DNA of 64,000 bases from Heliocidaris tuberculata (Eukaryota; Echinodermata; Echinoidea; Camarodonta; Echinometridae), in assembly GCA_025618425.1 (NCBI GenBank), contig CM046838.1, forward strand, positions 8,269,655 to 8,333,654, read 5' to 3'. Every line of letters starts with the position of its first letter. The first letter of the stretch is position 1. The notes under the pieces are model-generated. The model saw only the letters and a list, made by a program, of their open reading frames with translations, had not been told where the DNA came from and did not search any database. The position numbers were made by a program, and so were the translations under genes. Positions 12,003-23,600 of this stretch are shown one piece after another.

Positions 12003-12800
12003 ACGTTCCTAAAGCGTTAATCGGATGATTAACTTTCATAATGACAAGTTCACTAATTTTGAGCACCTCAGCCATAAATTACATTCATATCTTATGGAAC
12101 CCTTAATGAACACTTTTTCTCAGCACTGCTGCCTCGCATAAGAACGTATGCACTGTTGATTAGTTATGAAGTTTTAAATAATAATAGAGTAATATTATAC
12201 TTAATTTATCAAAAGTCAGTTTGTTTAAGAAATACATGATTCGAATGAATTTATTTCGAAATAGAATTGAAGATTGATTCTTTTCACGAAAAGGAGCAGT
12301 GCAGAGACAAAGGTTGTACATGTTTGCATAGAACTTCATTATGTATTACAGATGTAATAAACAGATAAGTTCAATTGTGTGTATTGTAAATTCATAAAGG
12401 TAATATTAAAACAAGGAGAATGAAATGCTGAAAACAGGAGTATGGAAATTTACTTTTGCTTTGATATCATATTAATCGATCGTGCTACCTTTTCAGCACG
12501 TATTAAAGAATAATCAATAAAAACAAGCGAACATAGAAATTGTAGTTGAAGATTTGTAATATCTACAAAACTTTTAGCATATAATCTAACTCGCGTTGGT
12601 TTATCATTGCCTGTCATAAAAAAGCTTTCAAAAGAGAAAGAAAATAATTACTATCGTTTTCCCATTTGGTGCGTAATGACTATCAGTAAATTGGAACAAG
12701 ACTAAATTCGGTGCAACCGAATCATGCAATTGACGATTTAACAAAAAACAAACAAACAAAAACAAGAACCAAAACAAAACGAAAACAGGATGTCAGTATC
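12003..12800. other. AT-rich upstream DNA, nothing recognised
   Basis: No coding or repeat signal that I can support in about 800 bp. Confidence 0.35.
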
Positions 12801-13470
12801 GATTGAAAGTGGAGTATTCGCAAAGCCTCTTATTAGATGAAGTAAACAAATTTTCGAATACCCTTCCTTCCCCCTTTTTTCTCCCTATTCCTCTTTTCTT
12901 CCTATTTACATTTGCATGTGACAGATTATCAGCGATTGATTTAAGTAGAACAGATCAAAAAATGAGAAAGATATACACAGGCATTGATCTAGACAAATGC
13001 TTCAAGTAAATTAAACACATTACAAATATATTCTTACATTGCAAATAAATTCTTATTACTTTCGCTAGTTTATGATTCCTCCAATAATGAGAGAAATAGA
13101 ATGAGAGTTATCCAAAATCCAACCATTTGTAAAAAGAATATACAGCACATAAAGTAATGTATGTCAGTAAATTGTAATAAATAACAATTTACCAAGTAAT
13201 GATTACTCACAGAGCCACTCATTAGAGAAAGTAAACAAATTTTTGAATACTCTTTCTTTTTCTTTTTTCTTTCTTTTTTTTTTTCTTCTCTCCTTCTTCC
13301 TCTTTTCTTTCTGTTTATATTTGCAAGTGACGGATTATCAGCGATTGATTTAAGTAGAGCAAAATAATTTTTCAAAAATAAATTTTAAAAAATGAGAAAG
13401 ATATACGTAGGTATCGATCTAGACAAATGCTCCAAGTACATTAAAAACATCGCGAATAAATTCCTTTTAT
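12800..13470. repeat. Direct duplication upstream of the gene (units about 12820-13050 and 13215-13465)
   Basis: Both units share AAGTAAACAAATTTT, a C/T-rich run, ATTATCAGCGATTGATTTAA, AATGAGAAAGATATAC and CGATCTAGACAAATGCT-type segments, about 400 bp apart. Similarity is high between blocks and the T-rich run varies in length. No coding signal. Confidence 0.8.
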
Positions 13471-13479
13471 AGAGGTGTT

Positions 13480-14132
13480 CTAATATGAAAATACACATTC
13501 CCATTTGGGTAGCTCGTTTAGTTCAAACTGTTTGTTTGAGCTTCCCGTATTCTGCAGATTAATATATGAATAAAATTATAATTTTTCTCCGGGAAACGAA
13601 CTATGAACTGTCTTATCTAGTCATGTGACTACCGCAAATGCTACTGGGCGCTGAAGAGAGTTCTAGCCAAATGAATATAGTTGTTTACTTTGGTTGTCTA
13701 TAAATTGGATAGTTACGTCCATAGAACGTCATTGTTCATTTCTCTTCTGCCTAGAGCTCTAACATTATTTATCCTGCTTTAATCAATGTTGTTTGATACA
13801 TTTTTTCACTCCGGTAGCTGATCTCGCGAACGAAATGGGCTTCCAAACAGGTTTGGTTTGATGCTTTATACCTGAATGCTAAAGAAGCAAATGTATGATT
13901 GTAAGTAAGCAAAAGGACACTCTTACAGCACATCTACTCGTTTCGAACTTGTTAGAGGGTCGCGTTCATGATTACAGAAATTGTTTGAGAACGATAGTAA
14001 CTGGAAACTTACGTTTTTCTGAAAGGAACCTGGTTTCGGTGGAGGTTTCAAGAGTGTGGTTAGTGGCGTTAGTGGCGTAAGGGACGTAAAGTAAATTATT
14101 ATTCTATTATCCAAGGCGTATTGTGCAAGAAT
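13480..14132 (+). promoter_or_regulatory. Upstream region of the gene with a possible TATA box
   Basis: About 650 bp before the ATG without repeats or coding signal. TATAAATT at 13699-13706 is the only TATA-like site I would pick; a start about 30 bp downstream would give a leader of roughly 400 nt containing several upstream ATGs. A possible donor lies near 13850 (AACAG/GTTTGG), so a spliced leader is equally possible. Weak evidence. Confidence 0.25.
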
Positions 14133-17100
14133 ATGGAATTCCTACACGATGCTGCAAAAGATGGAGACGTTCAACAAGTCGAAATATTATTAAAGCAAGG
14201 CGCTGACGTAAATGCAAGCAACAGTCAAGGCTTGACTCCAATTTGCATTGCGGCAACGAATGGTCATCTTGATGTTACCAAATGTCTGATCAATAACGGA
14301 GCCAAGGTGAATAAAAGTAACACCGATGGTTCTACTGCCTTACACTTTGCGACGCTCGACCGTCAACTTCATTTCATGAAGTACTTGATAAGTCACGGAG
14401 CAGATGTGAACAGTTGTAAGAATGATGGTATGACCGCTTTACACATTGCCGCAAAAAATGGCTATATTGATATTGTTGAATATGTCGTTACTCTAGGAGC
14501 TGAAGTCAATAAGGAAAATACTCGTGGATTCACTGCGCTACACAGCGCTTCAGAAGGCGGTCATCTTCGCGTACTTGAATATCTGCTAGATAGCGGAGCT
14601 GAGGTCAATAGAGGAGGAGCTGACGGTTACACTGCTTTACATATCGCTGCACAAGAAGGTCATATTGATGTCATCAAAATCCTGACGAGACAAGGTGCTG
14701 ACGTAAATAGAGACAACAAAAATGGCAGAACATGTGTATGTACTGCAGCATGGAATGGCCATCTTGATGTCATAAAATATCTTATTGATCAAGGGGCTGA
14801 TTTCAAAAGGTTTGATAATGATGATTGGAGTCCTATGTCAAGCGCCACATGGAATGATCATGTCGATGTCATTAACTTTTTAATTGACCAAGGAGTTGAT
14901 GTAAATGAAGGCGATAAGGATGGTTGGACTTGTTTACACATTGCTGCCCAGAATGGCTACGTGGATATCACGCGATGCCTTGTCACCAAAGGGGCTAAAC
15001 TAAATCAGGACGACAAAGACGGTTTGACTGCCTTGCATACTGCTTCCCAGAATGGTCATGTTCATGTAACAGAATGTCTCATAGACCAAGGAGCTGATGT
15101 GAATATCTGTAGCAAGGACGGTAGCACCGCTTTGCACTACGCTGCATTGAATGGTCACGTTGATGCCATGTTTTATTTAATTGGTCAGGGGGCGGAGGTG
15201 AATAAAAACGATAATAATGGTCTTTCTCCGCTGCATATTGCTGCAAAAAATGCACATATCGATGCAATCGAATGTCTTATAGATGAAGGCGCTGATGTAA
15301 TTAAGGCCAATAATGTGGGCTCCACCGCCTTACACATTGCTACAGAGAACGGTCACCTTGATGCCACCAAGTGCCTAATAAGTCACGGAGCTGAAGTAAA
15401 TAAACGCAACGATACTGGTTCGACAGCTTTGCACAATAGTGTGCAAAAAGGTTACCTTGAGATCACCGAATATCTAATTAGTCAGGAAGCCAATGTCAAC
15501 GAAGGCACCAAAAACGGCTGGACCCCGATAAACATTGCTGCAGGACATGGCTACCTTGATATCATCAAGTGTCTGATCAGGAAAGGAGGTGATCTGAAAA
15601 GAGGCAATCACCATGACGATACCCCGTTGCACACTGCAGCAATTCATGGACATTTGCATGTCACGGAATATCTCATTACGCAAGGAGCTGATGTAAATAA
15701 AGGAAATAACGTCGGAAGGACTGCTCTTCGTTACGCTGCATGGAATGGACATCTGCCAGTCGCCGAATGCTTAATCAGTCGTGGTGCCGAAGTGAATAAA
15801 GCACTGGATGACGGAAGGACTGCTTTACACGCCGCTGCTTACAATGGCCATTTAGAGGTCGCAAAATGTCTCATCAATCACGGAGCTGAGGTAGACAAGA
15901 TTACAAACGATGGAAGGACATCCTTACGCAGTGCTGCACTCAATGGCAAACTAGAAGTAGTCAGATATCTAGTCTCCAAAGGGGCTGATGTAAATAGGAG
16001 CGATGATGACGGATGGACACCACTAACAATTGCTGTACAAAAACATCATCTACACGTTACCAAATATCTAGTGGATCAAGCAGCTGATGTAAATAAAATC
16101 AACAAAAAAGGTTCCAATGCCTTACACGAAGCCGCCTGGAATAGCGATCTTGAAACTACCAAATATTTACTGTCTGTAGGAGCTGATGCAAACAGTTACG
16201 CCAGTGACGGTTCTACTGCTTTGTATATTGCTGCACAAAAGGGAAAAATCAATATTATGGAATATTTGATGAGTCAAAACGCAGAGATAAATAAGGGCAA
16301 AAGAGACGGCAACACCGCCTTACACATTGCAGCCGAGGTGGGTCGTCTGGCTGTTGTCGAATATCTAACGAAAAATGGAGCTTTGGTCAATAAGACCAAC
16401 AATAAGAAACGGACGGCCTTGCATACTGCAGCATCAAATGGACAGCTAACCGTCATCGAACATTTAATTAAGGAAGGAGCAAGAGTTGACATGAAGGATG
16501 AGAAAGGCTGGACCCCCCTAAATCTCTCTTCACAAAATGGCCATGTCGATGTCACCAAATATCTAATCATGCAAGGTGCTAACGTTAATGAGGGAAACAA
16601 TATTGGTAGGACTGCGTTACGAAGTGCTGCTTGGAATGGCCATCTTCAAGTCATCAAATGTCTTATCGAACATGGTGCCGATGTAAATAAGGGAAACAAT
16701 GACGAAAGAACTGCTTTACATGCAGCTGCCTGGAATGGCCATTTAGATGTAATAACATTTCTTGTTCAACAAGGAGCTGATGTCAAAAAAGTAAATATTG
16801 ATGGAAGGACTGCCTTAAGAAGTGCCGCATGGAATGGTCATCTTCAAATAATGAAATACCTCGTCCAAAAGGGGGCTGATTTAAACAAAAGCGACAACGC
16901 TGGCTGGACACCTTTAACGATTTCTTTACACAGGAACCATCTACATGTTACTGAGTATCTAATCAGCCAAGGTGTTGATGTTAACAGGGGTAAAAACGAT
17001 GGTAGAAATGCTTTACACGACGCTGCATGGAATGGCCATCTTGAGCTCACCAAGAACCTTATTGGTTGTGGGGCTAAGGTGAATAAGAGCGATAATGATG

Positions 17101-20100
17101 GCTGGACAGCCTTACATATTGCTACACAGAATGGTCATCTTGATATAGTACAATATCTGATTAGTCAAGAAGCAGGGGTAAATGAGATGAGTAAAGATGG
17201 TTGGACACCCTTGCATCAAGCTGCAGATAAAGGTGTTTTTGAAGTCACAAAATATCTCATCAGTAAAGGAGCTGAAGTAAATATGGCCAATAGTCAATGT
17301 ATGACTGCCTTACACTATGCATCACGCAACGGTCACACTGATATCACAAAACATCTCATCTCCAAAGGAGCAAATCTGAATGAGGTAAACAAGGACGGCC
17401 AGACAGCCCTCCACAGTGCTGTAGAAAATGGGCATTTTGTGGTCACCAAGCTTTTGGTTAGCCAGCGAGCTGAGGTGAACACCTACAATGAGGATAGATC
17501 CACAGCTTTACATATAGCTGCTAGAAAAGGTCATCTTGATATCACAAAATACTTATTTAGTCATGGAGCTGACCCCCAAAAACGTGACAATGATGGCTTG
17601 ACTGCCCTTCACATTGCTTCAAAAAGTGGCTACCTTGAAGTCACCAAATATCTGAGCAGCCAAGGAGCAGACGTGAATATGGAAGATTATAACGGTAGGA
17701 CTGCATTGCACCTCGCTGCACATAATGGTCACCTCGATGTATCCAGGCATCTGATTAATAAGAGAGCTGACGTGAATAAGTCTTGTAGAGATGGTAGGAG
17801 TCCTCTAAACTGTGCAGCTGAGAATGGACATATGGGTGTCTCAAAATTTCTAATTAGTCATGGAGCAGATGTGAATAGCCCTGATAACAAGGGATGGACT
17901 GCCCTAAATATAGCTTCACAAAATGGTCAACTCAAGGTTGCCGAGTACCTTATAACTCATGAAGCCGATGTGAATAAGGGAAATAATGAAGGCAGAACTC
18001 CTTTACGCAGTGCAGCGTGGAATGGCCGTCTTCAGGTAGTCAAATTATTACTCAGGCACGGAGCTGAGGTGAACAAGGGAAACAAAGATGAGAGGACTGC
18101 TTTGCATGGTGCTGCATGGAACAACCATGTAGATGTCACCAAATATCTGATTGACCACGGAGCTGACGTTAATAAGACCAACTCGGGTGGTAGGACCGCC
18201 TTACGTAGTGCTACCTGGAAGGGTCACATTGATATAATCAAACTTCTGGTTGAGAGGGGAGCTGAAGTGAATAAGAGCGATAATATTGGATGGACCCCGT
18301 TACATGTAGCTGCAGAGAAGAATTATCCTGAAGTAATAAAATTTCTGCTGAGCCGTGGAGCTGACCTAGATAAGGGTGACATTGATGGTAATACTGCTTT
18401 ACACAATGCCGCAAGAAATGGCCATGTTGCGATCACCAAATATCTAGTAGGTCAGGGAGCAGAGATGACCAAGAGTAATGAAAAGGGGACGAGTCCCTTA
18501 TACAGTGCTGCAGAAAAGGGGCACCTTGATGTAACAAAATTTCTAATCAAACAAGGAAATGATGTGAACACTTGCAACAAGGATGGATACACTCCACTGC
18601 ACATCGCCTCAGAGAATGGTCATCGTGATGTCACACAACATCTTATCAGACAAGGAGCTGAAGTGAACAGGGTTAGCAACGACGGCAAGACGGCCTTAAA
18701 GTGCTCTGGAGGGAATGGTCATCTGGACGTTACCAAGATCCTCATTAGCCACGGAGCTGAAATCAATAAAGGCTGCAAGGATGGATGGACGCCCTTACAT
18801 ACTGCTGCAGGAAATAATCACCTAGAAGTAACTAAATATTTAGTCAGTCATGGGGCCAAGATTTGTGAAGGTGACAAAGATGGCAAAACTGCTTTACCCA
18901 TTGCTGCACTGAATGGTCATGTTGACATCATCAGATTTCTTATTAACAATGGAGCTAATGTTAATGGGTGCGACAATAATGGTCGCACTGCTCTACACAG
19001 TGCCGCATGGAATGGCAACTTCGATGCTATCGAATATCTAATAGAAAAAGGAGCAGAGGTGAATAAGGGCGACAACAGTGGTTGGACTTCCCTACACATC
19101 GCTTCTCAGAACGGTCATCTTAATGTAGCTAAATATTTAATTGCACATGAAGCTGGAGTGAACAAGAGCAATAACGATGGCTGGATTCCCTTACACAGTG
19201 CAGCAAGATATGAACATCTCAACGTCGCTGAATATCTTATCAGCAAAGGAGCTGACTTGAATAAGGGTGATAACGATGGCTGGACTCCATTACATACTGC
19301 GGCACTGAGTGACAATCTCGATGTAACTAAACACCTGATTAGGAAAGGAGCCGAAGTGAATAAGGGCAATAATGACGGCTGGACCGCTTTACATAAAGCT
19401 GCAGATAAGGGCCTTTTGGAAGTCACCCAATATCTAATCAGCCAAGGAGCTGAGATAAATAAGGGCAACAACGACGGTTGGACCCCACTGCATAGAGCTG
19501 CACAGAATGGTTACATAGCTGTCACAACCTGTTTGATCAGTAAAGGTGCCAAGGTAGATATGGTTGATATTGAAGGCCGAACCCCATTGCATTGTGCGGC
19601 AGGAAATGGCCATCAAAATGTTATGTCTTATCTTATCGAGAAAGGAGCAGATGTCAACATGAGAAATAATGATAACATGACTGCTCTGCACAATGCATGC
19701 AAAAATGGCCGTCTTGAAATGACAAAGTATCTGATCAATAAAGGTATTCCAGTGGATTGTGCTGATAAAGATGGTTGGACTGCTTTGCACAGCGCGGCAA
19801 AGAATGGTCATTTCAATATCACTAAATATCTCATTAGCAAAGGGGCTAAAGTGAATAAGGGCAATAGTGACGGTTCAGATGCGTTACAAATTGCTTCACT
19901 CAATGGCCATGTTAATGTCGCATCTTATTTGATCACTGAAGGGGCTAAGGTGAATGGGGGCAATTTTGATAACCGGACTGCCTTACACTGTGCTGCAGGG
20001 AATGGTCAGCTTTATGTCGCCAACTATCTAGTCAGTCAAGGAGCTAACGTGAATATGTCCACCAAGAACGGTTCGACTGCATTACACAATTCAGCAGAGA

Positions 20101-20639
20101 ATGGCCACAGTGATCTTACCAAATTCCTAATCAGTGAAGGAGCTGAAGTCAATAAGAGTGATAACCATGGTACAGATGCGTTACACTTTGCTGCGAAGAA
20201 TGGCCATCTTGATGTCACAAAATGCTTGATCAGTAAAGGGGCTTTGGTGAATAGGGGCAATCTTGATGGCAAGACTGCCTTACATTGCGCTGCAGCGTAT
20301 GGTCATCTGAATGTCACCAAATATCTCCTAACTAAGGGAGCGGATGTAAATGTTGGCGATAAGAATGGTTTGATCGCACTGCACGTTGCTGCAGGAAATG
20401 GTTGTCTTGAGCTAACGAAATATCTCACCAGTAATGGAGCCGATTTGATTAAGGGTGATAAAAATGCCTGTACAGCTTTGCACCATGCTTTCCAAAAAGG
20501 CTACCTTGATATATATGTATTCCTTTTATCGAGGAGAATCATTATAGATGCCCTGAACATCGATGGACACCCAGCTCTGGCTTCTCTACCCCATCAAAAT
20601 CACTCAAGCGTTGCACCTTCTTTGACTACTTGCTCGAAG
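14133..20639 (+). CDS. Exon 1: 65 tandem ankyrin repeats, 2,169 codons
   Basis: The ATG at 14133 has A at -3 and G at +4, and an in-frame TAG lies upstream at 14070, so no earlier in-frame ATG exists in this exon. The reading frame starts directly with a first repeat (MEFLHDAAKDGD) and runs as 65 units of exactly 33 residues, so repeat n starts at 14133 + 99(n-1). Typical units read xTALHxAAxNGHLDVxKYLI followed by a GADVN hairpin. The last 24 codons start a 66th unit that decays (HPALASL) before the donor GTATGT at 20640, phase 0. Reading on would give only 30 non-ankyrin residues and a stop, which supports the donor. Six-repeat blocks 16-21, 25-30 and 39-44 resemble one another, which shows segmental growth. 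An additional 5' noncoding exon cannot be excluded. Confidence 0.93.
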
Positions 20640-23600
20640 GTATGTATAGATCTATTTTGTATAATCAATTATAATAGTAAACAGATATGTTTATTGAGCA
20701 CTAGATTTGCGAAAATACCTCATATCAAATAAGCGCAACATATTCAAATTTCAAAATGAATTTAAGAATTTGATTAAAACTGTATACTTTAGAATGAGAA
20801 AAAAACATGTAAAAAAATAATGCATGAAATATTTGTTCATTTTTCAGACAATAATTTGTCTGAGGTCATGAATTACAATGTATGGGAAATACAAAAAGTG
20901 TTCTATTATTATCAAGAACCCGTTCAAACAGTGTGGGTCTTTGAGATCGGCTATTATAAGGCCAAGTAAAATTGATACCTAGTTTCTTGTCCGAATTTTT
21001 CAAAAATGGGGAGGAGGGGGTACCCGCATGTTATTCGATATTTGATATTTTTCTAAGATGGATGCCGCACACCAAGATGTTATTGGGCACGGCTTCCCGT
21101 TATATTTATATACCTCTGGGGTCCCTTTAAGCCCCCAAAACACATCAAGTTATAATTTTCGGGGTGTGCAGTTTTTTTGGGGGGGTTTTTTCGTTTTTTT
21201 TTTTAAACAAAATTATCAAATAACACCCCAAAAAAAGGAGGTGGGCGCAAAAAAGGATGCGGGTGGAGACGAGAATCTAGGAATAATTATTGTTCTGTTT
21301 TTATTAGTACTCAAACGTTAATGGTCTTTCTTTGCTTGTAATAATTTTGTATATTATTATTAGGCCTATTTTTATTAGTTATTGTTATATACTTGAAAAA
21401 TGAAAATGAAATGAAATAAAATCTAAATCTGAAAAAATCTGAAAAATTGCGAAAATGTACAGGAAATTGATGTTTCCCTTTTTCATACTCTAAAGGATAA
21501 TGCTAAGGTCAATCAACGTGATTCGAATGGTCTTGCGGCTATTCACCACGCTGTACATCAAGGCTACACCTCTGTCATTGAGATGTTGATATCCCATTCA
21601 GCAGACATCAATATCCAGTCTCCAGATGGTCAGACGTGCCTGCATTATGCCATTAAACTCTGCTACCGGGAGGATAGAGATGTGGCACCTACAGAGACAC
21701 TCAAAAAGGTAGCCCGGGTATATTACCTAAGGCCGGTAAATTGCCCCCCTCCCTCCTCCTACGCCCCCCCCCCCACCCCCCCCCCCCCCAAAAAAATAAT
21801 AATGATAATAATAATGGTCTCCTGAGGTTTATATGGAAAAGCGTTTGGATATCGGTGATGCAGATCTTATGTCACTGCTTTGTAAGTCTTCAGCACCGTC
21901 TTTCAACAAAAAAATCAGGAGACATTGCACATGTGCTATAATGTCAAATTTTTCAGCATATTCCTATATAGTGCGACTTGTTTCATGACATTTTTTAATT
22001 TGTTGTTGTTGTTTTGCCCCGATTCATTGACTTGACCGTTATTGCATTGATATAAAACATCCATCTACACTACTAACAGATATCCAAGGACTTCTACAGG
22101 AGCAGTTTATCACCTAAGAGGGCTCTCATCTTCTACCTCTTAGAGAAAGGCGCTAATCCTGATGTAAGGGATAGGAATGGTAACCTTCCACTTCATTATG
22201 CCAGGGACGAAGAGATCAGACAGATGATATTTTTGAGGTAAAAATGCGAGTAGTCAGCTTCCTGAATGTAAACCTAGAAAAGCAATTTCTGTTATTTGGG
22301 AAAAGAAAAGGCCGAAATATTATGTACAAGTTGTAATCACAATTATATAACAGTAAAAATCAAGTTTTATGATCATGCCAGAAACTATTCTTTTCTAAAG
22401 TGCGCGGCTATATAATTTCATTTTTTTTAAATGTTTATAGTCATGAAGGTGAATACTTTTTAAACATTGCAATTTGTTTTACTGTTTTCTGTAATCTGTA
22501 TTCATGTGGTTCCTCCTCTGAGAGAAATCATGTGTTTTATTGTGTTGCTAAGCAGGGGTGTAGGACAAGTATAACAAACATTTATTGGATTAAAAATGTA
22601 AGAAAAGCTAATAAAGAAGACATACTATACCTTAACAGTTGTATATTTCCTTTCATTTCAGATTAACGTCGATACAGACAATAATGAACTATCGCGGTAA
22701 GAATAAATTTATTTTCGCAATGAGTTTTGCAATTTGATATATACAGGGTGGCCCAGAAAGAATGCAACACCTTTGATCTGCAATTTCAAGGACATCGTTG
22801 ACACAATTATCATTAGTTTATTTTTATTGGGCAGAAAATTACTTTCCGATTAAAGTGACACTAAGATTATTTTGGGTAAGGCACTTTGATTCTACGGCTT
22901 TTTTTGTGAGGCAATGTCATTTTCAAAGTTTGCTACTTTTGCAACCGTAGTCATGCTTGAAGCAGCGAGAAATTGGCGCATGACGGTTTCCCATACAATT
23001 AGCTGATCTCTACCATCGATTTCTACTGAATGAAATGGAGATTGTATGGAAGCCGTCATGCTAATTTCTCGCTGTTTCAAAGCATGACTACGGTTGCAAA
23101 AATAGTAGATTTAATTTGAAAATGACTTAATAAATAGTCGTAGAATCAAAACGCCTTACCCAAAATTAATGATTTTGGTTTCATTTTACTCGAAAAAGAA
23201 TGTTCTACCTAATAAAATGAAGACTAAATATATTGTGTCAATTCTGTCGTTGAAATTGCAGATCTCAGTTGTTGCATTCTTTCAGGACCATCCTAAATAT
23301 TGTAAAGGGAAATTTGGAGAGCAATGTTGTCGTCTTATAGAAAACTGCAAAGATTGCGAAGGGAAAAAAAACGCCTCGGTCGAGAATCGAAACCGGGTCT
23401 GTGACTTTACAGAACGCCAATGACCTACCACATGACTACAGAAACTTCTAATATTTAAAGCGACTCCGATTTCAACTGAGCGAAATCCGAATCCTCAATA
23501 TGGATTCCTTCCACATTGTTCGTATAAATAAACAATGAATAATAAATTTTTCACAAAGAAGTGAAAAGGACATGTTAAAAAAGGTCTTACCTCTATCATG

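Noticed and set aside
14070..14132. A start earlier than the ATG at 14133 (TTG at 14121)
   Set aside because: An in-frame TAG lies at 14070 and no ATG precedes 14133. The first ankyrin repeat begins exactly at 14133, so a TTG start is not needed.
15079..20272. Many minus-strand open frames of 60-125 codons under exon 1
   Set aside because: They are shadows of the 99-bp repeat; their peptides (for example AAMCKAV and SLLPLF motifs) repeat with the same period and match no family.
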